Origin: UBA7803 sp040219935
GTDB taxonomy: Bacteria > Pseudomonadota > Gammaproteobacteria > Pseudomonadales > Azotimanducaceae
Direction of reading: 5' to 3'
DNA: 64,000 nt
NCBI GenBank assembly: GCA_040219935.1
Contig: JAVJUA010000055.1
Coordinates: forward strand, 1 to 64,000
The notes below the pieces were generated by a model. The model searched no databases. It had not been told where the DNA came from and worked only from the letters and a program-made list of their open reading frames with translations. The position numbers and the translations under genes were made by a program. This document shows, in pieces, positions 29,409 through 37,465 of the stretch (its first letter is position 1; every line of letters starts with the position of its first letter).

Positions 29409-30461
29409 ATGAAAGTCGAACAGTTTCCCGACCCCTACCTGGACGTGCCCTGGCAGGACCTGGGTGCCCGGGTGCTGTCATCGGGCTCGCGCATTGGCGT
29501 CACGCTGGGCTATCCGGCCGCCGGCATGCACGACGAGCTGGCGCGGCGCCTCGCGGAATTCCTCGGCGTCGACCACGTCGACCTGGAGCTCGACTTCCGG
29601 CCGCCGCCCGGGCGCGGCCCGGGCCGGGTGGGCAACATCATCGCCGTGGCCTCCGGCAAGGGCGGCGTCGGCAAGTCGACCACCGCCGTGAACCTGGCCC
29701 TGGCGCTCGACCGCGAGGGTGCCCGCGTGGGCCTGCTGGACGCCGACATCTACGGCCCCAGCCAGGGCATGATGCTGGGCGTGCCGCCGAGCCAGCGCCC
29801 GGAGGTGGTGAGCCGCCCCGGCAAGGGCGGGGCGGAGCAGAAGTTCTTCCAGCCGATCAAGGCCCACGGCATCCAGGCCATGTCCATGAGCTTTCTGGTC
29901 ACCGAGAAGACGCCCATGGTGTGGCGCGGCCCCATGGTCTCCGGCGCCCTGCAGCAGCTTCTGACCCAGACCCTGTGGGACGACCTCGACTACCTGATCG
30001 TCGACATGCCGCCGGGCACCGGCGACATCCAGCTCACCCTGTCGCAGCAGGTGCCGGTGGCCGGCGCCGTCATCGTCACCACGCCCCAGGACATCGCCCT
30101 GCTCGACGCCATCAAGGGCATCGAGATGTTCCGCAAGGTGGACATTCCCGTGCTCGGCGTGATCGAGAACATGTCCGTGTTCCGCTGCCCGCACTGCGGC
30201 GAGGACAGCCCCATCTTCGGCAGCGGCGGCGGCGAGCGCATCGCCCACGAGTTCGCCACGCCCCTGCTCGGGCGTCTGCCCCTGACCCTGGCGATTCGCG
30301 AGCAGGCCGACGGCGGCACCCCCACCGTCGCCCACGACCCGGACGGCGACATTGCCGGCATCTATCGCGACGCCGCGCGCCGCCTGGCAGCCGAGCTGTG
30401 GCGCCTGTCGGGCCCGGCCGCCGCCGCCGGCGGCCCGGAAATTTCCATGATCGACGACTGA
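29409..30461 (+). CDS. apbC: Iron-sulfur cluster carrier ATPase ApbC/Mrp
   Basis: This P-loop NTPase carries [4Fe-4S] clusters to target proteins. The 350-residue protein has the deviant Walker A loop SGKGGVGKSTTAVNLAL (about residue 84), DADIYGPSQG, and the cluster-binding CxxC in FRCPHCGEDSPIFG. The N-terminal 75 residues form the small MIP18-like domain, but no CxxC is there. Ends with low-complexity Ala/Gly. It is divergent from metG and followed by dcd, an order common in gammaproteobacteria. Confidence 0.95.
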   Translation: MKVEQFPDPYLDVPWQDLGARVLSSGSRIGVTLGYPAAGMHDELARRLAEFLGVDHVDLELDFRPPPGRGPGRVGNIIAVASGKGGVGKSTTAVNLALALDREGARVGLLDADIYGPSQGMMLGVPPSQRPEVVSRPGKGGAEQKFFQPIKAHGIQAMSMSFLVTEKTPMVWRGPMVSGALQQLLTQTLWDDLDYLIVDMPPGTGDIQLTLSQQVPVAGAVIVTTPQDIALLDAIKGIEMFRKVDIPVLGVIENMSVFRCPHCGEDSPIFGSGGGERIAHEFATPLLGRLPLTLAIREQADGGTPTVAHDPDGDIAGIYRDAARRLAAELWRLSGPAAAAGGPEISMIDD

Positions 30462-30503
30462 ACCGCAGTTGCACTGCTACAGAGGCGAGACGAGACCCGA
30501 CCC

Positions 30504-31067
30504 ATGACGATCAAATCCGACCGGTGGATCCGGCAGATGGCCGAGCGCGGCATGATCGACCCGTTCGAGCCGGGCCAGGTGCGCTACGTGGGGGACCACA
30601 AGGTGATCTCCTATGGCACCTCCAGCTACGGCTACGACGTGCGCTGCGCCAACCAGTTCAAGGTGTTCACCAACATCAACTCCGCCATCGTCGACCCCAA
30701 GGGCTTCGACGAGCGCAGCTTCGTCGACGTGGTGGGCGACGTCTGCATCGTCCCGCCCAACTCGTTCGCCCTGGCCAGCACCATCGAGTACTTCCGCATC
30801 CCCGAAGACGTGCTGACCCTGTGCGTGGGCAAGTCCACCTACGCCCGCTGCGGCATCATCGTCAACGTCACGCCGCTCGAGCCCGAGTGGGAAGGGCACG
30901 TGACGCTCGAGTTCTCCAACACCACCAACCTGCCCGCCAAGATCTACGCCAACGAGGGCGTGGCGCAGATGCTGTTCTTCCAGTCGGACGAGCGGTGCGA
31001 GGTGACGTACAAGGACCGCGGCGGCAAATATCAGGGTCAGCGAGGGGTTACGCTTCCGAAGACCTAG
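30504..31067 (+). CDS. dcd: dCTP deaminase
   Basis: Dcd deaminates dCTP to dUTP, feeding dTTP synthesis. The 187-residue trimeric enzyme shows YGTSSYGYDVRCANQFKVF, the catalytic region STYARCGIIVNVTPLEPEWEGHVTLE, with the key Arg and Glu, and the C-terminal GGKYQGQRGVTLPKT that closes over the site. Length is normal. It lies 42 bases after apbC. Right after the stop the sequence enters the repeat that flanks the IS481 element. Confidence 0.97.
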   Translation: MTIKSDRWIRQMAERGMIDPFEPGQVRYVGDHKVISYGTSSYGYDVRCANQFKVFTNINSAIVDPKGFDERSFVDVVGDVCIVPPNSFALASTIEYFRIPEDVLTLCVGKSTYARCGIIVNVTPLEPEWEGHVTLEFSNTTNLPAKIYANEGVAQMLFFQSDERCEVTYKDRGGKYQGQRGVTLPKT

Positions 31068-31150
31068 CGTTCTCGCGGGCCCGGTCCCGCGTTGGAGCGC
31101 TTGCATGCGGCGGGGGCGCACGACATTCGCGCGCCAGCGCTCAGCCGCTC
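31064..31150. repeat. Left copy of inverted repeat beside the IS481 element
   Basis: The stretch from the dcd stop to 31135 resembles 32493-32563 in reverse complement; the last 29 bases (31107-31135) match 32493-32521 perfectly. Bases 31129-31150 (GCGCGCCAGCGCTCAGCCGC, then TC) match the reverse complement of the segment near 32776-32797. So this side carries a shortened, rearranged inverted copy of the repeat on the other side of the IS. No gene is seen. Confidence 0.75.
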
Positions 31151-31158
31151 TGTGCGAG

Positions 31159-32407
31159 CGGAAACGTGGGTGACAGTTAGACCGGATACATAGGTAACAC
31201 CCGTTTTAGGCGCTCGTCCAGGATTCCGACCTTCAGGTCGATGAACCAGACCTGCCAGCGTGCCTCGTCCACACGCTCGAGGCCGATGAGTTCGCCGATC
31301 AACGTTCTTCCGATGTAGATTCTGCGGTCGCGCCACAAGATCTCACCGGCGCTCCTCACTCGCCGGACCTCGAAAGTCGATGGATAAGCCACCTCGGGTA
31401 GCTTCTCCAGATAGGGCCTGGATGAGGGTACGTAGTGGCTAGCCGGGGTGGTTTGCCCCAGGGCTTCGTGGGGGCGCTCCTGATTAAACTCTTCCCGCCA
31501 GCGCTCGAATCGCTGTTGCTGATTGACAAGATTCCTTTGCGGCGGGCGCGTGGTCTCGGCTTTGAGGGTTTTGTGCATGCGCTCATGCCGGCCGTTCTGC
31601 TCCGGGTGTCCGCAATCGATCCGCTCATGGATGATCCCCAGCCTCATCCACCACAGGGAGAGCCGCGAGTACCCCAACCGCAGCGCTGCGAAGGGAGTCC
31701 CGTTGTCCGTGCGGATAGCTTTGGGCAGCCCGTAAGCGCGGAAGATGCGCTCGAACTCCGGCCAAGCCCCATCACTGCTGACGTCTGGCAATGCCAGGCA
31801 ACTGAGCACGTAGCGTGAGGAGGCATCATTGACCGTCAGTGGGAAACAGTACTTGCGGTCCCGGGTCCTGAACTGGCCTTTGAAGTCCGCGCACCAGACG
31901 TCGTTCGGCGCCTGAGCGTCGATCAGGCCCCGCTCGTAGGGTGGCGTGCTGTAATTGCGCCGCCGCTTGGGCTTCACCAAGCCGTGGCGCTTGAGATGCT
32001 CCCCAAGCGTGCTGGCGGCCGGCCAGTAGGCGTGCGGGTCTCGACGGCGCCCCAGCGCGATGAGCTTCTTCGGTCCCCAATTCGGCTTCTCGAGCTTCAA
32101 CTCGATGCAGCGTTGAACCACTTCCTCGGGAAGCTGCTTGGGATGCGCGTGGGGCGTCCGGCGCCGGTCGCCGAGCCCACCGCCCCCCTCCTGCTGATAC
32201 CGATCCAGCCACTTGTAGCCGGTCTTGCGACTGATCCCATAGTCCGCGCAGAGCTCTGTCATCGACACATCCCCGCGCAGGTAGGTCCTCACAAACGCAA
32301 TGCGTTCATCCATCACACAGGTCTCGTTCCATGGCATGAGCAGGCTCCTCCCCGCTCACACGATACTGTTACCCATGTATCCGGTTTACCTGTCACCCAT
32401 GTATCCG
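31159..32407. mobile_element. IS481-family insertion sequence, apparently complete
   Basis: The element is about 1.25 kb and has one transposase gene on the minus strand between 40-base terminal inverted repeats (31159-31198 and 32368-32407) that agree at 35 of 40 positions. Each end holds two copies of a short unit, CGGA(T/A)AC(A/G)TGGGTGACAG and CCGGATACAT(A/G)GGTAAC. If only the inner units count, the element is 31170-32396 (29-base ends, 26 matches). No clear target duplication was found. Confidence 0.85.
31177..32337 (-). CDS. IS481-family transposase
   Basis: The 386-residue DDE transposase starts MPWNETCVMDERIAFV, typical for the family, with a helix-turn-helix region (MTELCADYGISRKTGYKWLDRY). 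The catalytic triad is visible: Asp in DVWCADFKG, Asp in IRTDNGTPF and Glu in HPEQNGRHERMHKTLKAE. The last codons (RVLPMYPV) lie inside the terminal inverted repeat. The frame is intact, so the element may be active. Confidence 0.95.
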   Translation of the reverse strand: MPWNETCVMDERIAFVRTYLRGDVSMTELCADYGISRKTGYKWLDRYQQEGGGGLGDRRRTPHAHPKQLPEEVVQRCIELKLEKPNWGPKKLIALGRRRDPHAYWPAASTLGEHLKRHGLVKPKRRRNYSTPPYERGLIDAQAPNDVWCADFKGQFRTRDRKYCFPLTVNDASSRYVLSCLALPDVSSDGAWPEFERIFRAYGLPKAIRTDNGTPFAALRLGYSRLSLWWMRLGIIHERIDCGHPEQNGRHERMHKTLKAETTRPPQRNLVNQQQRFERWREEFNQERPHEALGQTTPASHYVPSSRPYLEKLPEVAYPSTFEVRRVRSAGEILWRDRRIYIGRTLIGELIGLERVDEARWQVWFIDLKVGILDERLKRVLPMYPV

Positions 32408-32844
32408 GTCCGTACCCTCCGCGGTACCCTCGCTCCGAAAAGTTGCCTCGCGAAGCGCGAGTCAATTTTCCTCGCTCGGCTTCGCTTAGAAGGGCGCGCG
32501 AATGTCGTGCGCCCCCGCCGCCCCCAGCGCCATCGCGCGTTCGGGCCCCGAGAGTCGCTAGCCTTCGTCGAGCCAGCCTCCGCCAAGTTCGTGGTCCGCG
32601 CCGGCGCCGATGTCAGCCGCGATCCTTGCGGCGGGCTGGCGGCAGCCTCTTCGGCGCTCGGTGGACTCGGGGCGTTGGCAAGGGGGCGCCGGAAGACGCT
32701 TGCGCGACTTTCTAAGCGAAGCCGAGAGAGCCGATTTGACCGCTCCGCGGCCAAATCGGTGACCGAGGGTACCGCGGAGCGGCTGAGCGCTGGCGCGCAA
32801 GCGTCTTCCGGTGCCCCCATTCACATCACCCCGAAGCCATCGAA
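32408..32844. repeat. Gene-free stretch of nested inverted repeats next to IS481
   Basis: No credible gene was found in these 437 bases. An outer pair (CTCCGCGGTACCCTCG at 32417-32432 and its complement at 32764-32779) encloses an inner pair (CTCGGCTTCGCTTAGAA at 32475-32491 and its complement at 32710-32726). Within the left half, 32493-32521 is a perfect inverted copy of 31107-31135 across the IS. Further pairing exists around 32735-32757 (CCGATTT and AAATCGG). The whole looks like a decayed non-autonomous mobile repeat or several copies of one. Confidence 0.75.
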
Positions 32845-33888
32845 CTATCGAATCAGCCGCTCGCCAGCCCCCGGCTGAGTATCGGCGCTGACGATCCGCC
32901 CGATGACGACCGGCGCCTCGCCGAGCCCGCGCAGCGTCTCCTGAACCGAGGCGGCGGCGTCGGCCGGCACTGCGACGATGAAGCCGATGCCGCAGTTGAA
33001 GGTGCGCAGCATCTCGTCGTCGGCGATGTTGCCCGCCTGCTGCATCCAGGCGAACAGGTCGGGCCGCTGCCAGCTGTCCAGGTCCACCAGCGCCGCCAGC
33101 GCGTCGTCGCGGAAGATGCGCGGCAGGTTCTCGAGGATGCCGCCGCCGGTGATGTGCGCCATGGCGTGCACCGGCTGGGATTCCAGCAGCGCCAGGATGG
33201 TTTTGGCGTAGATGCGGGTGGGCGCCATCAGCGCCGTCAGCAGCTCGCGATCGGGTTGCACGGATTGCTGCTCAAGCAGCCGGCGGATCAGCGAGTAGCC
33301 GTTGGAGTGGGGGCCGCTGCTCGGCAGGCCGATCAGCACGTCGCCGGCGGCCAGGGCGGAGCCGTCGATGATGCGGTCGCGCTCCACCACGCCGATGCAG
33401 AAGCCGGCCAGGTCGTAGTCGCCCTTCTGGTAGAAGCCGGGCATTTCGGCGGTCTCGCCGCCCACCAGGGCGCAGCCGGCCAGCTCGCAGCCGTGGGCGA
33501 TGCCCTTGATCACCCGCTCCGCCACGTCCACGTCGAGGGCGCCGGTGGCGTAGTAGTCGAGGAACAGGAACGGCTCGGCGCCGGTCACCAGCACGTCGTT
33601 CACGCACATGGCCACCAGGTCCTGGCCCACGGTGTCGTGCAGGTCGTGATCGATGGCGAGCTTCAGCTTGGTGCCGACGCCGTCGGTGCCGGTCACCAGC
33701 ACCGGCTCGCGGTACTTGGTGGGCAGCGTCGCCAGGGCAGCAAAGCCGCCCAGGCCGCCGAGCTGCTCGGGGCGGGCGGTGGCGCGGGCGGCCGGGGCGA
33801 TGCGACGCACCAGCTCCTCGCCGGCGTCGATGTCCACGCCCGCATCGCGGTAGGTGAGGCCCTTACGGGGGTCGGCGGAATCGGCCAA
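32845..33888 (-). CDS. purM: Phosphoribosylformylglycinamidine cyclo-ligase (AIR synthetase)
   Basis: PurM closes the imidazole ring in purine synthesis. The 347-residue protein has LTYRDAGVDIDAGEELVRRI, VTGTDGVGTKLKLA, VMCVND-type AMCVNDVLVTGAEPLF region, GGETAEMPGFY and AHITGGGILENLPR. The start is TTG 33888 (MADSADPRKGLTYRDAG); an ATG in frame near it was not found. It is divergent from the DUF2066 gene across 98 bases. In many gammaproteobacteria purN follows purM; here the repeat stretch and IS481 follow instead. Confidence 0.96.
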   Translation of the reverse strand: MADSADPRKGLTYRDAGVDIDAGEELVRRIAPAARATARPEQLGGLGGFAALATLPTKYREPVLVTGTDGVGTKLKLAIDHDLHDTVGQDLVAMCVNDVLVTGAEPFLFLDYYATGALDVDVAERVIKGIAHGCELAGCALVGGETAEMPGFYQKGDYDLAGFCIGVVERDRIIDGSALAAGDVLIGLPSSGPHSNGYSLIRRLLEQQSVQPDRELLTALMAPTRIYAKTILALLESQPVHAMAHITGGGILENLPRIFRDDALAALVDLDSWQRPDLFAWMQQAGNIADDEMLRTFNCGIGFIVAVPADAAASVQETLRGLGEAPVVIGRIVSADTQPGAGERLIR

Positions 33889-33986
33889 GGCGATGTCTCT
33901 GCGCGCTGCTGGGAAGGCGCGAGTTTACCAGACCGATAGCCGGTAATTTCGGTAAACTTGGCGGCCTTAGCGGGGAAGTCGCCCAG

Positions 33987-35057
33987 TTGTTCGGAACACG
34001 CACACATCGGCGCCGGCGCCGCGCGGGGGCCTGGTTCGCGCTGACGCTGGCACTGCTGGCGGCGGCGCCGTTGCGCGCTGACGACGTGCCATGGCTGTAC
34101 GACGTGCAGGTGCCGGTGGCCGACCAGTCGTCGAGCGCCCGCATCGAGGCGGGCGGGCGCGCGCTCGCCCTGCTGCTCACCCGCATCACCGGCCTGGCCA
34201 GCGTGCCGCGCAGCGAGCCGGTGGAACGGGCGATGGCCGCGCCCGACCTCTACTATAGCCAGTTCGGCTTCGAGCGCGCCGCCGATGGCGGCCTGCTGCT
34301 GAGTCTGCAGTTCGTGCCCGACGCCGTGTTGCGGCTGGTGCGGGAGGCGCGGCTGCCGGTGTGGCGTGCCAACCGGCCGCGGGTGGTGGCCTGGATCGTG
34401 GTCGAGGACGACGGCGGCGAGCGCGCCGTGCTGGGCGCCGCCAGCGAGCATCCGGTGGCGCAGGCGGTGCGCGAGCGCGCCCGCCAGCGCGGCTTGCCGC
34501 TGCAGCTTCCGCTGATGGACCTGGAGGACCAGCTCGCCGTGGATCCGGCCGCCGTCTGGGGACGCCTGTCCCAGACCCTGCTGCCGGCGTCGGAGCGCTA
34601 TGGCGCCGACATCGTGCTGGTCGGGCGCCTGCAGCAGGTCCCCGGGGGTAGCTGGATCGGCAGCTGGGAGTTCTGGGTGGAGGGCGACGTCCGCTACCTG
34701 AACCGTCAGGCCACCGAGGCTGCCGACCTGGGCCGCGATGCCGCCGATCTGGTGGCGGACGAACTGGCGGGGCGGTACGCCGTGATCGACCGCGGCGTCC
34801 GCCAGGTCGAGATGGCGGTGAGCGCGCTCACCGGCGCCAGGGCGTACGCCGACCTGCTCGGCTACCTCGGTGATCTCGAGTTCGTCGACGCGCTGGTGGT
34901 GACCCGGGTCGAAGGCGACAAGCTGTGGCTGTCGCTCGTCACGCCGGCCGACCCGGAGCAGCTCCTGGCGCTGTTCCGGCTCGATCGCCGGCTGTTTCCC
35001 AACAGCTTGAGCGCCACGCCCGGGGTTGCGCTCGACCTGGTCTGGCAGAGACGCTGA
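33987..35057 (+). CDS. DUF2066 family exported protein
   Basis: The 356-residue protein starts with a basic stretch and a hydrophobic signal peptide (AWFALTLALLAAAPLRAD), with a probable cleavage after LRA. The mature part shows DUF2066 features: YDVQVPVADQSSSARIEAGGRALALLLTRITG-like N-terminal module, VVAWIVVED and YGADIVLVGRLQQV. The function of the family is unknown. TTG 33987 is the probable start. The position next to purM and before hda is conserved in gammaproteobacteria. Confidence 0.85.
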   Translation: MFGTRTHRRRRRAGAWFALTLALLAAAPLRADDVPWLYDVQVPVADQSSSARIEAGGRALALLLTRITGLASVPRSEPVERAMAAPDLYYSQFGFERAADGGLLLSLQFVPDAVLRLVREARLPVWRANRPRVVAWIVVEDDGGERAVLGAASEHPVAQAVRERARQRGLPLQLPLMDLEDQLAVDPAAVWGRLSQTLLPASERYGADIVLVGRLQQVPGGSWIGSWEFWVEGDVRYLNRQATEAADLGRDAADLVADELAGRYAVIDRGVRQVEMAVSALTGARAYADLLGYLGDLEFVDALVVTRVEGDKLWLSLVTPADPEQLLALFRLDRRLFPNSLSATPGVALDLVWQRR

Positions 35058-35061
35058 CAGC

Positions 35062-35631
35062 GTGCTGGCAGCCCAGATCCCCAACATCATCACCGTGGCC
35101 CGCATCGCCCTGGTGCTGCCCACCGCCTGGCTGCTGTGGGAGGGGCGCTACGTGCAGGCTCTGGTGCTGATGAGCATTGCCGGTGCGTCCGATGCGGTGG
35201 ACGGCTGGCTGGCGCGGCGGCTGGGCGCGGTCAGCCAGTTCGGCGCCGCCATCGATCCGGTGGCCGACAAGCTGCTGGTGGCGGCCATGTTCGTGATCTT
35301 CGCCGTGCAGGATCATCTGCCGCTGTGGCTGGCCGTGATCGTGCTCGGCCGCGACGTGGTGATCCTGGCCGGCGCCGGCGTCTACCGGCTGCTGTTCGGC
35401 CAGATCCGCTTCTCGCCGACGCTGTTGAGCAAGGCCAACACCGCCATGCAGATCGCCGTGGTGCTGCTGCTGCTGCTCAAGCTCTGCGAGTTCGGTGCCG
35501 TCAGCCGCCTGGCGAGCGCCGTCATCGAGCCCTACGGCTTCTACCTGCTGGCCCTGCTCGGCATCGCCTCCGGCGTCGACTACGTGGTGACCTGGAGCCT
35601 GCGGGCCTGGCGCGAAGCGCGGGCATCGTGA
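35062..35631 (+). CDS. CDP-alcohol phosphatidyltransferase family membrane protein
   Basis: The 189-residue protein has about five membrane helices and the full CDP-alcohol phosphotransferase motif: DAVDGWLAR, then GAAIDPVAD, with the spacing D-x2-DG-x2-AR-x8-G-x3-D-x3-D. It would join a CDP-activated lipid to an alcohol; the acceptor cannot be predicted. GTG 35062 starts 4 bases after the DUF2066 stop, and the end overlaps hda by 4 bases. It resembles PgsA in size, but it is not assigned as such. Confidence 0.88.
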   Translation: MLAAQIPNIITVARIALVLPTAWLLWEGRYVQALVLMSIAGASDAVDGWLARRLGAVSQFGAAIDPVADKLLVAAMFVIFAVQDHLPLWLAVIVLGRDVVILAGAGVYRLLFGQIRFSPTLLSKANTAMQIAVVLLLLLKLCEFGAVSRLASAVIEPYGFYLLALLGIASGVDYVVTWSLRAWREARAS

Positions 35632-36353
35632 GCGGGCGGCGCTCCCAGCCACCGGCGGGTGCGGCCCGCCACGCGCAGCTGGCACTGCGCTTTCCGCTCG
35701 CCGCCCGCGCCCGGTTCGACGACTTCGTCGACGCCGGCAACGAAGAGCTGGTGCGCCGGCTCAAGGAGCTGGATGCGGGGGAGGCGGGCTTTCGCGGCTA
35801 CCTGCTGTTCGGCCCCGCCGGCAGCGGCCGCAGCCACCTGCTGCAGGCCGCCTGTCACGCCCACGCCGGCCGTGGCGCCATGTACCTGCCGCTGGCCGAT
35901 CGGCTGCTGACCCCGCAGATGCTGGATGGGCTGGACGCCCTCGGCCTGGTGGCGCTGGACGACGTCGACGCCTGGCTCGGCCGCGAGGAGGCGGAGCGGG
36001 CGCTGCTGGCGCTGTATCAGGGCCTGCAGGCGGCCGGCGGACGGCTGCTGGTGGGCAGCGCGCGACCGCCCGCGTCCCTGGCGTGCCGGTTCCCCGATCT
36101 CGGCTCGCGGCTGCGGGGGCTGGCGGCCTATCAGGTCCAGCCTCTGGGCGATGCCGGCCGGGCTCTGCTGCTGCGGCGTCTGGCGGCGCAGCGCGGCCTC
36201 GAGGTGGGGGCCGCCGTGCTCGACTTCTGGCTGAGCCGCAGCCCGCGCGAGCTGCCGGCGCTGCTGGCCGAGCTCGATCGGCTCGACCAGGCGGCCATGG
36301 CGGCCCAGCGGCGGCTGACGGTGCCGCTGGTGAAGCAGGTGCTGGGGCTGTGA
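35628..36353 (+). CDS. hda: DnaA-related regulator Hda
   Basis: Hda binds the DNA clamp and stimulates ATP hydrolysis by DnaA, preventing re-initiation. The 241-residue AAA+ protein has an N-terminal clamp-binding hexamer (QLALRF, about residue 16), a Walker A variant GPAGSGRSHLL with Arg for the usual Lys, as in many Hda proteins, and VALDDVDAW for Walker B. GTG 35628 overlaps the previous stop. It lies in the window with gyrA and DnaA-box-carrying nrdA, all tied to replication. Confidence 0.92.
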   Translation: MSGRRSQPPAGAARHAQLALRFPLAARARFDDFVDAGNEELVRRLKELDAGEAGFRGYLLFGPAGSGRSHLLQAACHAHAGRGAMYLPLADRLLTPQMLDGLDALGLVALDDVDAWLGREEAERALLALYQGLQAAGGRLLVGSARPPASLACRFPDLGSRLRGLAAYQVQPLGDAGRALLLRRLAAQRGLEVGAAVLDFWLSRSPRELPALLAELDRLDQAAMAAQRRLTVPLVKQVLGL

Positions 36354-37423
36354 AGCACCTGCTCTGCACCGGCGGCGGCACCGCCGGCCACGTGATCCCG
36401 GCGCTGCCGGTGCTGGAGCGTGCCCGCGCGGCGGGCGCCCGGGTGAGCTTCGTCGGCAGCCGCTCCGGGCTGGAAGCGCGCCTGCTGGCCGACAGCGGCG
36501 TCGACTATCACGGCATTGCCGCCGGCAAGCTGCGCCGCTACCTGTCCATTGACAATCTGGCGGACGTGTTCCGGGTGGGCGCCGGCATCTGGCAGGCCTG
36601 GCGCCTGCTTGGCCGCCTGCGTCCGGACGTGGTGTTCTCCAAGGGCGGCTTCGTCAGCTTTCCGGTGGTGTTCGCCGCCTGGCTGCGGCGGGTGCCGGTG
36701 GTGGCCCACGAGTCGGACCTGAGCCCGGGGCTCGCCAACCGGCTGGCGCTGCCGTTCGTGCGCACCCTGTGCGTCACCTTCGCCGACACCCGGGTGGCCC
36801 GGTTCCGGGGGCGGCGGGTGGTCACAGGCACGCCGCTGCGCGAGGCGCTGCTCGGCGGCGACGCCGGCCGCGGCCGTGCGCGCCTGGGCATCGACGGGGC
36901 GCGCCCGGTGCTGCTGGTGACCGGCGGCAGCCTCGGCGCCCAGGCCATCAACCAGGCGGTGGACGGCGCCCTGGACGCGCTGCTGGCCGACTTCGAGGTG
37001 GTGCACGTACGCGGCGGCGGCAACCGGCCGCCGCGCCAGGCGGCGGGCTATCACCCCTTCGAGTACGTGGGCGAGGGCTGGGGCGACCTGCTGGCGGCGG
37101 CCGACCTGGTGGTCTCCCGGGCCGGCGCCAACACCCTCTACGAGCTGCTGGCGCTGAAGAAGCCGACGCTGCTGATCCCGCTGTCGGCGCGGGTCAGCCG
37201 CGGCGACCAGGGAGAGAATGCGGCGTGGGCGCGCGGCCACGGCTACTGCCGGGTGCTGGACGAGCAGGCCCTGACCCCCGACCGGCTGGTGGCCGAGGTA
37301 CGCACCCTGGCCCGCGAGCGCGCCGCGGTGCAGGCGGCGCTGGCGGCCTTCCAGGTGCCCGACGCGGCGAGCGCCATCGTCGCCGAGCTGGAGGCGGTGA
37401 GCCGGCCGCCGGTTGTGGGCTGA
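36350..37423 (+). CDS. murG: MurG-type glycosyltransferase, Firmicutes-like subgroup
   Basis: MurG adds GlcNAc to lipid I to form lipid II at the inner face of the membrane. The 357-residue GT-B protein has GGGTAGHVIPALPVLE, SGKLRRY-like AAGKLRRYLSIDNL, VFSKGGFVSFPVV and HESDLSPGLANRLALPFV. E. coli-type MurG has GGTGGH and HEQN at these places; the HESD, SRAGANT and SRGDQ motifs here match the Bacillus-type MurG instead. It is outside a cell-division cluster, so it may be a second copy. GTG 36350 overlaps the hda stop by 4 bases. Confidence 0.88.
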   Translation: MKHLLCTGGGTAGHVIPALPVLERARAAGARVSFVGSRSGLEARLLADSGVDYHGIAAGKLRRYLSIDNLADVFRVGAGIWQAWRLLGRLRPDVVFSKGGFVSFPVVFAAWLRRVPVVAHESDLSPGLANRLALPFVRTLCVTFADTRVARFRGRRVVTGTPLREALLGGDAGRGRARLGIDGARPVLLVTGGSLGAQAINQAVDGALDALLADFEVVHVRGGGNRPPRQAAGYHPFEYVGEGWGDLLAAADLVVSRAGANTLYELLALKKPTLLIPLSARVSRGDQGENAAWARGHGYCRVLDEQALTPDRLVAEVRTLARERAAVQAALAAFQVPDAASAIVAELEAVSRPPVVG

Positions 37424-37434
37424 CGCCGATCCAG

Positions 37435-37440
37435 TACCAT
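37435..37440 (+). promoter_or_regulatory. -10 element of serA promoter
   Basis: TACCAT followed by ACGCGCC lies 25 bases before the serA ATG, a pattern shared with other starts in this window. Confidence 0.35.
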
Positions 37441-37465
37441 ACGCGCCTCGCTCCGGGGCAGAGAC

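Noticed and set aside
32386..32878. Open frames of 88-192 codons in the stretch between IS481 and purM
   Set aside because: They cross inverted repeats in both strands, have no ribosome binding sites and no recognisable domains.
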